Shown piece by piece: positions 55,601 to 64,000 of a DNA stretch of 64,000 nt. How positions within the stretch are numbered: position 1 is the first letter of the stretch; each line of letters starts with the position of its first letter. Source of the stretch: Bretschneidera sinensis (Eukaryota; Streptophyta; Magnoliopsida; Brassicales; Akaniaceae). Location of the stretch: positions 112,945,036-113,009,035 of the forward strand of contig CM043699.1 of the NCBI GenBank assembly GCA_023935145.1, given 5' to 3'. The notes beneath the pieces are model-generated. The model saw only the letters and a list, made by a program, of their open reading frames with translations, searched no databases and was not told the origin of the DNA. Position numbers and translations under genes: made by a program.

Positions 55601-58600
55601 TTTATTATTATTATTTTGCTGTTTTTCAGTTTTACTTTAGTATTTATTTTTCAAGGATAAATAAACGAAGTAATTCAAATGATCGTGCACAACTTTCAAC
55701 TCCATGCACCGTTGGTTAAAAAGGGAGTTTCTTTAACTTTTGCTTTTTCATTGAGGACAATGCTTATCTTAAGTTGGAGGTGGAAGATATACATTTCTTA
55801 TTGCATATCATCGAACTGCTTGGTGCCATCTTTGTTTTGTGTTTAGCATGCTTTGTGTTAGCTTTAGAGTCAATTTACATGTCAATGATATAAAACTTAA
55901 TTGAGATAGCATATAGCATTTAGAAGAAGTTAAATCTTCTTCAGTTTGAAATTAATTTAAGCATCAATCTTCATTTGGTTAGAGACTCTAGTTTGTGGTA
56001 AGATTGTATGATTAGTCTATAACATCTAGAGAAATTTTATGTGTGATTATTTTGTGAATATTTTTACGGTCTCAACAAGCTCTAGAACTTATTTGATAAT
56101 CACTTGAGGCGAATTCCTAGAATGCACACTACTTAGGATATGATATAGGCCATTTTTGAACCGTTTGAGCCTTTCAAACCTACCATTGCTATATTTATCA
56201 CTAGTCACCTATTTGAGCATTTTTCTTAAAAAGAAAAATTGAGCCTTGTTTCTTTCGATAAACCATTTACTTACCTTTATGAGCCTAAAAATATTTTTAT
56301 CCTTACCTTTCTTTTAAAAGAACTTAGTTATACACATGTTGTGAGAAGCACTTAAAAGGAGTAAGGGTGGAAATATGAAAAAAAATATCACTACCGCAAC
56401 CCAAGTACATTAAAGGAGATAAGTTGGGGGTTGTGGAAAAGAAAAAAAAAATGAAAAAGAAGGTGAATGGTTATGTGCCAAAATATAAAAAAAAAATGAA
56501 TTATGGCAAAGAAAGAAGAAAGAAAGAAAAGAAAAAAAAGGTGATTTGTTGAAAGAAATGCTCGAAAAATGGTTGAAAGAGTTGGGTGTTGAAGTAAAGT
56601 TATCCAGTGCTTAAAGAGCTGTGTTCAAAACTACGAGATTAAGTTCTTTTACTTGTGAATTCTTCCCATTCTTTCTTAGCCTTTACCTTAGCCGAACGTT
56701 ACAAGCTTATTAAAGACCTATTGATCCAATGTAGTGTGATTTTTCTACAATAGTGGAGAGTGATTTGAAAAGTTAGCTTATGGAGCTTGTTTTTGTGATT
56801 GATGTCACGCAATTTATTATGTTTTTAAAGGCCAAGACTTGTATTCATGAATGTTATGCATAAAATCATCCGGGTATTTAGATTAATGGTTTGTGGTAAG
56901 ATGGATGTTAAGAGTCAATAACGATTTTAAGATTGATGTTTAGATTACTTTTGGACTTAGGTGAAATTTAATGATTCTATGTGTCGTATATTATGTGCAA
57001 TTTTTGAGACAAAAAGTGAATTACTCTTGGTTCAACGCTAGCATTGTTTTACTTTGTTTTTAACTCCTACCGTAGAATTCATCTCTTATTTTCGCTTCAA
57101 TTGCTAGGGACTAACAATAAGCTAGTTGGGGGTTGTGATGAGAGTCGTAAAATGCATCTTAACAGTACTTAACTGTTATCACTTTAGGGTTGATCTAGGT
57201 TTTAATTGCACTTTTATACGTTAACAACTCTAAAGTATCATTCTTGGATCATTGATCTATTTCGGTGCATTTTCAGGTACTTTAAGCTCAAAAGAGGAGG
57301 AAAAGTTATCATTGCTTGAAGCACAAAGACTCGAGGCATACTGGAGTAAAGGAATGCTTCTGAAAGGACAAGATGGAGGGCTTAAAAGAGCAACAGCTGC
57401 TGCCCGCACTGGAAAGAGTTTCACTAAATTGCGAGAATTACCCGTACAGATCAATCATCTTTGAAAATTAAACTGTATTGATACAAGAAGAACCAGGAGA
57501 TGAGCCATATATGTTTAGAAAGATCCAGAAATCTATTTTCTAGAGAATTTTACGGTTCGTCAAAAGGATTTTTCTAGAGAAAGTTATGGCAGTTTTAGTA
57601 GACAAAGGTCAGGCTGTGCGGGATTTCAGCGTGATTTTGGGCTTAAATCCCACATCCCACATCGGTTGGAAAACACATTTCTGTATCCCACATCCCACAT
57701 CCCACATCGGATGGGAAACACGTTGCACTCTTGGTATTTGCCTATATAAGACCCACTCCACTTTAGCTTTGAAAATCAATCGGGGATGAATCCAGAGGAC
57801 CTTTAGGAGCAATCCAGAGGGCCTTTAGGAGGAACCCGAAGTTTAAAGTTTGAAGGTCGGGAGAGATAATTGTCGGGAGGCCGGAGGCAACTCGAGGACG
57901 CATGAGCCCCATGGCCGGCTAGTCTCCAAGCAAGGCGAAGGGATGAATCCCTAGATGTAGTTGTTCTTATTTTCCTTTATTTGATTCGATTGTAGTTGGA
58001 ATTATTTTCATTAAATATTGTTATGTTTTATTCTTAATTTAGTTAGTAGATTTATTATAACTCCGGTAGTTGCATGCTTCTTTTCCATATAGGTTCAGTC
58101 AGGCTTTTCTTATGTGTACCTGTTTGGGTGTGATTGAGTCCGGTAGATCTATTTTATAGATTTGTCCATTGCTGCGGTATCGTCATTTTAGATATATCGT
58201 CGTCTCTTGATAATTTATAAGTTAGGTCATGTGTGTTAGAAAGTAAAGAATAATTCATAGCGATTACATTAGGATTTATAAATGCGCTTTAATTGAATAT
58301 TTTTCGATTGCCTGTTTGGGGTGTGAAACCTGCAATCGAGAAAAAAACAACTGAATCAAGTTAGAATTAGAGCAACGAACCTAGGGAGAATTCTTGGAAT
58401 CTTGTTGTCATTTTTATTTTGAACTTGTTTACAAAATTACCCTTTCCTTAAAACAACTCAGATTTTATCATTTTAAGCTTTTATCGTTTGTGTTGAGGTT
58501 TACACCTTCTGTTGTACTTAACTTGTTTCCCTGTGGAATCGACACCCTAAAACTGTACTACAATAACCGCGTTATGTTTTGGGCGTAATCAGCACCGAAA

Positions 58601-61307
58601 CACCAAATTGCCTTCCATGGGAAATTGGAGGAGCCATCCGAGGAATCCCCATCCACAACAATCTTATAGAAAGATTTCACCTCAAAACTTTTACCCTGAC
58701 TATCCTTCCATCTAACCACATCCTCCTAAGACAAATCCATCTTATAGCTATACAAAGTTTCTAATAAATTTTCCACTCTCTCAACCTCCCAATCTTGAAC
58801 ATTACAAATCAAAGGAACGTCCCACGAAATATTACCATTAGACACCAAAAAGTTGAAAAATATTGAAAGACTAAAAACTTCACTCGGAACCTCTTCCACC
58901 AAATTCAGCCTTTAAATGAAGATAGTTTAAGATTGCTGGAGGGTTAATTTCACTCATATCATTCCATATGACAATGACAACTGACAAGTAGTAGTTAACC
59001 ATTCTCATCTATAGCAATCTAAACCCATGGGCATGCCTACCATGGTAGTTACTTGAGTGCCGTTAACTGTCCCAATTTTGGTAGAGAATGAGGACTAAAA
59101 GATGTTTTTTTTTATAAGGACTAAAAGATGTTAAATGTACATGGTGCCAAAGGTAGCTCTGAGAAAAATGTACTCACTGAGAGCAATCATTGTAGCATTT
59201 GTCTGCCTGCTTGAAGTCATGAGCATAAAGATACACAATAATTGCACTAAGATAAGCCTGAAATCAACAAAGTTATGTTAGAGGTAATGAAGAGGGATGC
59301 ATGGCAATTTATAAAGAAAGAGAGGAATAAGGCACTTGAATGCCGGGTGCCCCAAAAGCAAACATGGATCCAGAGAAAAGTTTTCAAAGATCAGGTGCAT
59401 GATACTTCTTCGGCAATAAGTATCATGAAGACCATCATAGTTTAAGCAATTGATCTTTCTTAAGAAAATTGAATGACAGAACAAAAGGAGAAAGAGATCG
59501 ACAATAAAAAAGAAGTATCTAATAACTAGTAAGTAGAGTGGAAAAAATAGTGTCAAAACACAAAGCTTCACACCTTGCACTGACTATTGGTAGCATTGCA
59601 GTGGTCAGCTGCTAAGCCCCATCTCAACAGGAATGCTGCAGCATCTGTAAACCTATAGGTAATGAAACGATAAACATAATTAATACCATATAAAACAAAT
59701 ACCAAGCAAGAGAATCTGGAACAGAGAGAAGGCTTCAAGTATTTTTTTTTTTTTGATAAGTAGCTTCAAGTAATTAATAGAAAGAGAATACTGTACTTCC
59801 CATTTACAAATATGTGTTAAACACTACTGTCTAGCTGCATAACTTATTAATAACCACCACCCATAGACCACCAAAGCATCAAGTTACCTTCACATTTGAG
59901 TGTATATTTCAGCGCCAACTAACTACGTTTAGCATTTTAAGAGTTCCTAAGAATCAATTTATATCATGCTATGTAAATTATCATGTTTTTTTATATGCTT
60001 CAAGACCCACACGTCAATATGCCCTTTTATTACTACCAACTTTCTCTCTCCAACGGGAAACTTTCCCTTTACCTTCATCGTTTCCTATGCGACACAAAAT
60101 GTTATTCAACTTGCATCTGATTCCTAAAATATCCACATCACCAACTCTCAACATAAAAGTTCCATATATTAAATTCTACATGATATTCGTCGACAACAAG
60201 CACATGCTTCAATTGCCCACGTATACCATTTCCAAGAAAACATTTTGAAGTCTGGAGTACCTCATACAAGGGATTGAAAGAAAAGTACAACGTAACATTA
60301 CATAAAAAAAATAAAAAAATAAAAAAAAAAGACCGTGTTGAATCATATTATAACAACTCTTCTATCCTGTTGTGCAATTATCCACCACAGTTTCATTAAT
60401 TTAAGGTTTAGAACTGCATACAGTTGCATGTGCTTTTCAAGTTCTCTATGCATTGAGTCAGTAACTATATCAATGAAAAATGGTCCAGTGAACTTCTTCA
60501 TGAATTCTAAACATATATTTCACACCCAACACATAGCATATGCCACGCAAAGAAATATATTCCAGCTTGCATGCTTGACATCATTTTATTACACGTTTTA
60601 CGCCAATATCATCTCTTGCATTCGGAATGCTAAGCATGCCACTAGAGATCTCTAGAATTAGTGTATAAAAGAGTGATTGTGAATGAGCCAATCCAAGGAC
60701 CAACAGAAACTAACAAGGCACCTGTGGGATCACTACTGTTATTATTGTGTCTTGATAGATGAAGTGTTTTGTTGTTGCTTGGTCTTTTTCTGGTTGAAGG
60801 TGTCTGTGTAGTTGGCACTTTAATGCTGTCAATTTTCTGGCTAGGATGGCCATGCCTAACATGGTTCATTAGGCTGTGTTGTAAAGCGCATGGTTGGTGT
60901 TTGTGTTACGTTCTGAGTAAGCTGCTATGCTCGATCACCAGGTTGGTCGTTTCTGTGGCCAATTGTTATTGCTTGTTTTGTTTAAGAGCTATCTGCATTT
61001 CACCTTTATGGCTGATAATAATAAACTTTTTTTACCTTTAAAAAAATCAATACTACCATGCCTAGATTTCCAAAAAGAGAACAAAAAAGGTTATGAGACG
61101 AATGTGTCACATTCATACAAACTTCGATGGAAGAAGAAAAACAAAACAATACTTATTTCACCCTTTCAACTCTTAATTAAACCCACCAATATGAGTATCT
61201 CATACAAGCTTTTATTTCAGCATTTGCTAATTACACACCATTAAATCAACTACCGCTGCAAAACGTACAAACATAATACATAACATATATACATGTGTCT
61301 TTTCATT

Positions 61308-61353
<46 letters not shown>

Positions 61354-62339
61354 ATAATATGTGACAAATTCTAAGAAGCCCATAACCTTAGTATTGACAA
61401 TTGGAAATACTATGATATCCACGCCTTGTCTGATGAGGCTGAGCAACTTCAAATGCTAATGCATCAAATCATGCAAGATGTGCTTAACACTGAACTATAT
61501 TAATTAATCAGGACTTGATCTCACATAGAATAACTGGGAATGTTCAATATACATTTTGAAAAATTAGACCCCCACTAGAAACATTTTCTTCTGATTTTTT
61601 TCGTGCTGTTAGGCAATAACTTATATTAGATAAAAACACATCCAATCCCGTCAAGCAGAATCACTTGAAAAATGGAAACAATATAGTTCAAGACAAAAAA
61701 ATGTTTACAAAGGATTAATCCAATATTGAAAGCATCAGGTATCAAGATAATTCATCAATGACTTTGATCACAAATTTAGAGCATTTAAATCATATTACAT
61801 TATGATGTGAGAAACAATGAGAATATTTACGTTCCTTGGAATCCTTTAGCAAAATGATCTTTAAAAATCAAGAATTGACGAGTGTACTTGATAGTCCTTA
61901 ACAAAGATGAGAGCTAACGTAAAAATTATCAAAGCTGGCATCACAGAGGCTCAAATTAATATTACTTCTTATTACATTGAGAAAAGGTCTGGAATTCACA
62001 TTTCAGACGAAGAGTCCAGCAGATGAAACATAATTAAGGGCAAGAACCCAGCCCATGGTAATTAAATTTTCACAAGTTTGCAAAGACAAAAAGAATATCG
62101 TATAAGATAGAGAAAACATTAGAGCTATCACTTTTATCATCTCAACCATACAAATGAAAATTGAAAGTGGATACTACTACATTGTAAGAAAAAATCCTTA
62201 CTTCTCAAGCTTTATATAAACACTAGCGCCAGCACGATATAGTTCAAAGGCCATCTGTTCCTTGCCATCCTCTTCAAGAATATTACAAGCATCAGTATAA
62301 AGTTGAATGGCACCATCAGGCACTGCATCTTCGAGGGCA
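49675..62339 (-). CDS. Gamma-SNAP (gamma-soluble NSF attachment protein), 3' part
   Basis: Five exons on the minus strand join in frame: 62339-62202, 59652-59574, 59257-59178, 50771-50642, 49779-49675. They encode about 176 C-terminal residues, with stop at 49677-49675. Blocks match plant gamma-SNAP: ALEDAVPDGAIQLYTDAC, QMAFELYRAGASVYIKLEK, DAAAFLLRWGLAADHCNATN, AYLSAIIVYLYAHDF, KCYNDCSQ, SNLDHV, IIRLARKLPTGDV, and an acidic end (EEEEALDENDLT). SNAPs are helical-repeat adaptors that bring NSF to SNARE complexes for disassembly. The upstream exons (about 110 residues) are not found in 62.34-64.0 kb and must lie beyond the window. The acceptor ctatag|GTTTACAG is needed to keep the frame at 59652. 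The intron 59177-50772 is 8.4 kb long because of nested insertions. Confidence 0.93.
53820..55504 (+). pseudogene. Gag polyprotein gene of the LTR element, broken
   Basis: An open frame enters at about 53820, passes an ATG at 53952 and ends at 54224. The next part, 54221-55123, is in another frame, so one base appears lost near 54210. It includes the retrotransposon gag core (WTEMIRAFFNKYFPQHKTN) and a CCHC zinc knuckle, CFVCGRVDHLLQEC. A TAG at 55121-55123 interrupts it, and the same frame then stays open to 55504. Gag would form the particle that packages the element RNA. With two lesions this copy cannot make full-length Gag. Confidence 0.85.
55505..57135 (+). other. Non-coding 3' interior of the LTR element
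   Basis: Between gag and the right LTR there is no reading frame with a pol domain. Just after gag, 'cttagcgctcatgggagaca' resembles sequence that in full Athila/Tat elements follows the pol frame, so pol may have been lost by deletion joining gag to the region after pol. The rest is AT-rich, with A/G-rich runs at 56.38-56.55 kb and two 'agttgggggttg' motifs, the second being the likely polypurine tract. Confidence 0.55.
59732..59772 (-). mobile_element. Very short LINE-tail insertion with target duplication
   Basis: gcttcaagta occurs at 59732-59741 and 59763-59772. Between the two copies lie 21 bases, a T-run followed by gataagta. That is the reverse complement of the LINE tail 'acttatcaaaa' seen at 12.26 kb, and it equals the start of the LINE at 51.68 kb. 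It reads as an almost completely 5'-truncated minus-strand LINE insertion in a gamma-SNAP intron. Confidence 0.75.
59773..62201. other. Gamma-SNAP intron
   Basis: No exon is seen in this intron. An internal plus-strand repeat-like stretch at about 60650-61050 ends 'acctttaaaaaaat' and may be a retroelement tail. An (AT)20 run lies at 61311-61350. Confidence 0.5.
61311..61350. repeat. (AT)20 microsatellite
   Basis: Uninterrupted AT dinucleotide run inside a gamma-SNAP intron. Likely length-variable. Confidence 0.95.
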
Positions 62340-62759
62340 CTAAAAAGAAAAAAAATAAAGAACTTATTTCATGTTCAATTAGGAAAAAGGCAAAAATATT
62401 AAGACAAGTTTCTAAAAGCTGCATTTAGAACACCTATAGTTTACCACGTACGGAGAATGGAACTAGGAAAATAAAGCAGAAAAGACAAATCCAACACTCG
62501 CACACATACAAAAAGAGAAAACACACATGCACATACCTGCATACATTTCAACTTCAGTATAGATAGCATGGGAAGTCAAACACAGATGACTTTCTTCAAG
62601 TTATGAATAATATAACATTCTTGATCAATGTCTTCCTATTATGTGCGTTTTTGCATCTGCATGTGTATGAAAGAGGTAGCCTTTTACATGCACACATGGA
62701 AAAAGAAGGAGATGAGAGAAGGACTCCATCTTTTTAACTTCCCTTTTTTAAATATAAAT

Positions 62760-63275
62760 TGCGAAAATTTGAGGGAGGGAATTGGAACTAGGGACCTCCT
62801 CTTCAGAGAAACACGTGATGAACAATCAAGCTATGCCCCGGCCACAGCTTCTGCTGGATTTGGAAGTCAGAAAATTTCATATCCAGGGGTTTTTCTGAGA
62901 TCCTACAGATTTTGGTCATTTGGTACTACGGTTAGTAGGTCTTCAGTCCATGTTTTGGCCAACTCTTATTCTTGTTTAAATTTAGTTTAGTCTCATTTTA
63001 AGTTTAGAAAGTCTTTTTTTCTTCTTATTAGGATTTCAATTTTTCTACACAGTTTCTAACTATGTTGGTTTTCAATGCAGGATACAGGAAGCTCTCAGAA
63101 AAAACAAGTTTAATTATGAATTCGTTTTGAAATTATGTTACAGCATAAGTTTAAGAGTCAAAGAGATTAGTTTTTTTCTCTAAATCTAAGTCCTCGTAAG
63201 AGTAGAATCAATAAGAGTCTATAAATATGCATGTAACACTTTCAGTTTTCAATGAAGAAGATGCGAATCACACAT
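62760..63275 (+). repeat. LTR-like or other repeat remnant
   Basis: 'gggacctcctcttcagagaa' and the following stretch look like dispersed repeat sequence. 63.18-63.25 kb has 'gtctataaatatgcatgtaa' and 'ttcaatgaagaagatgcg', the kind of TATA and leader region common in Copia LTRs. No partner LTR or target duplication was found. It lies in the intron upstream of the last visible gamma-SNAP exon. Confidence 0.3.
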
Positions 63276-63364
63276 AATTTTCTTTCTAGCAACATAAGTT
63301 TACTTTTTGGGGTGTGGTTGCCTAGGTTTTATTCCTTATCTTTCTTTTCCTTTTGTTTTTCTTT

Positions 63365-63900
63365 GGTAAGTACCATGTTATACATAAAAGGCAACCCATT
63401 TTACAAAAGGAACTATCTACAAGAAAAAGATTATATAAACTCTATGAGATGTAGCTAAAAAAATCCCTTCTAACCAAAAACTAAGGAGGTTAAACCTCCC
63501 CTCATTAAAATAAGCAATCGATCTTTCCACGTTCTCAAAAGCTCAATTGTTTCTTTCCTACCAAGCCATCCACATGATGGAGCGCGGGATCAAAGCACTT
63601 ACTCTTCTCTTTAGAGATTTGAATACCACTCCATAGTCCAACTCCATCCCCAAATCTCCTCATGAACTTCATGCTGAATTCAAAGATCCTGCATTAGTTT
63701 TGCTATTCAACAATGTGACCAGTAAAATTCATTTGGCTAAGGTTCTTAGAATACTATGATGAAACTTCTAATCTCTTCTCTCTTTCTTTTCTATATCTCC
63801 TTCTTTATTTATATTCCTCCAGTGCTACACAGACTTTTAATCCACATACAGCTCATTGTTAACCACTAATATTAGTATAATCCCTAGAACCCTAGTGCCC
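63365..63900 (-). mobile_element. LINE ORF2 3' fragment, minus strand
   Basis: On the minus strand, broken frames near 63.58-63.48 kb read ERNNRTFE-like sequence and a short hydrophobic end, as at the C-terminus of plant LINE ORF2. The stretch from 63.9 to 63.6 kb resembles the zinc-knuckle region upstream of it. Stops are frequent. The call rests on weak similarity. Confidence 0.4.
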
Positions 63901-64000
63901 CAGCCAATACTACCCTTCTAAATCTATTTTATCCTTGAGAACTTCAAAATAACTTCGAGCACAGAAACTTAGGCAACCCCTTCTGATTATTTCAACCAAT

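Larger units (their letters stand above)
52226..58596 (+). mobile_element. Gag-only LTR retrotransposon, Athila/Tat (Ty3-gypsy) type
   Basis: The left LTR is 52231-53676 (1446 bp) and the right LTR is 57136-58591 (1456 bp). Both begin TGATGAG and end AATCA. The flanks are a perfect gcacc duplication (52226-52230 and 58592-58596). The LTRs differ at only a few percent of sites by eye, plus a short indel in a 'cccacat' repeat. A primer-binding site of the Athila/Tat kind (ttggtgccgttgccgggga) lies just inside the left LTR, and a purine tract (gttggggg) lies just before the right LTR. Each LTR has a TATA box (cctatataagacc, about 52829 and 57742). The 3.5 kb interior encodes only gag. No protease, RT, RNase H or integrase is present, so it must have moved with enzymes from elsewhere. 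Confidence 0.88.
51681..58915 (-). mobile_element. 5'-truncated LINE, split by an LTR element
   Basis: Minus-strand LINE ORF2 sequence lies on both sides of the LTR element: 58915-58592 and then 52230-51681. Reading across the break after removing one copy of the 5-base duplication gives an unbroken KAIWCFGA-PKKVCFFGWEAAW junction, followed by the zinc-knuckle end of ORF2. The 3' end is the tail seen here as 'ttttttttgataagtaaa'. A few stops are present. The flanks 'atgaagaaaagttgag' (before 51681) and 'atgaagatagtttaag' (after 58915) may be a worn target duplication. It lies in a gamma-SNAP intron. Confidence 0.85.

Noticed and set aside
57252..57789. Short frames in the right LTR of the gag-only element (and their twins at 52.57-52.85 kb)
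   Set aside because: They lie within LTRs and differ between the two LTRs in length, with no domain seen. Non-coding LTR sequence is the simpler reading.
60335..61244. Cysteine-rich frames of 90-106 codons at 60.3-61.2 kb
   Set aside because: They lie in a gamma-SNAP intron and have no conserved motif. The region looks like a retroelement tail and spacer, so they are not called genes.
59574..62202. A micro-exon in the gamma-SNAP gene
   Set aside because: Using the tttacag acceptor at 59644 left 8 bases missing and suggested a micro-exon. The upstream acceptor ctatag at 59653 supplies exactly those bases in frame, so none is needed.

Overview
The window is nuclear DNA of a eudicot plant. It is AT-rich, its genes are cut into many short exons with GT-AG introns (one GC-AG), and the products are plant-type: ESCRT-III VPS2.2, LSD1, a CASP-like membrane protein, a JMJ18-type histone demethylase, a fasciclin-like protein and gamma-SNAP. 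The species cannot be named from the sequence. No bacterial genes, operons or CRISPR are present. All splice models were built by eye from reading frame, splice consensus and remembered family sequence, not from transcripts.

Layout: 1-4.9 kb is intergenic with a LINE tail, MITE-like and SINE-like repeats. 4.88-6.90 kb (-) is a broken C-terminal piece of a GH31 alpha-glucosidase gene. 9.53-20.74 kb (+) is a complete VPS2.2-like gene of 11 exons. Its introns 4 and 10 each hold one copy of the same small non-autonomous LTR element (12.40-15.18 and 17.56-19.76 kb). 23.50-27.97 kb (+) is LSD1, 29.27-30.83 kb (+) is a CASP-like gene, and 33.06-40.43 kb (+) is an intact JmjN-JmjC-C5HC2-FYRN-FYRC demethylase. 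41.88-46.68 kb (+) is a decayed full-length L1-type LINE lying between two diverged copies of the 3' flank of a fasciclin-like gene, which is itself frameshifted at its 5' end (47.02-47.62 kb, -). 49.68-62.34 kb (-) is the 3' part of a gamma-SNAP gene. One intron of that gene contains a LINE split by a 6.4 kb gag-only LTR element. The gene's 5' exons lie beyond the right edge.

The intact host genes act in separate pathways (endosomal sorting, cell-death control, membrane scaffolding, chromatin, SNARE recycling) and do not form a cluster. Most of the novelty is in the repeats. The best candidate for something undescribed is the LTR family inserted twice in VPS2.2. It has no gag or pol, but both copies carry remnants of the same tyrosine/glycine-rich reading frame, with an identical in-frame TAG. 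Other points are a duplicated splice donor in VPS2.2, a gag-only Athila/Tat-like element whose insertion leaves a perfect 5 bp target duplication inside LINE code, and a 21 bp LINE-tail insertion with a 10 bp target duplication.
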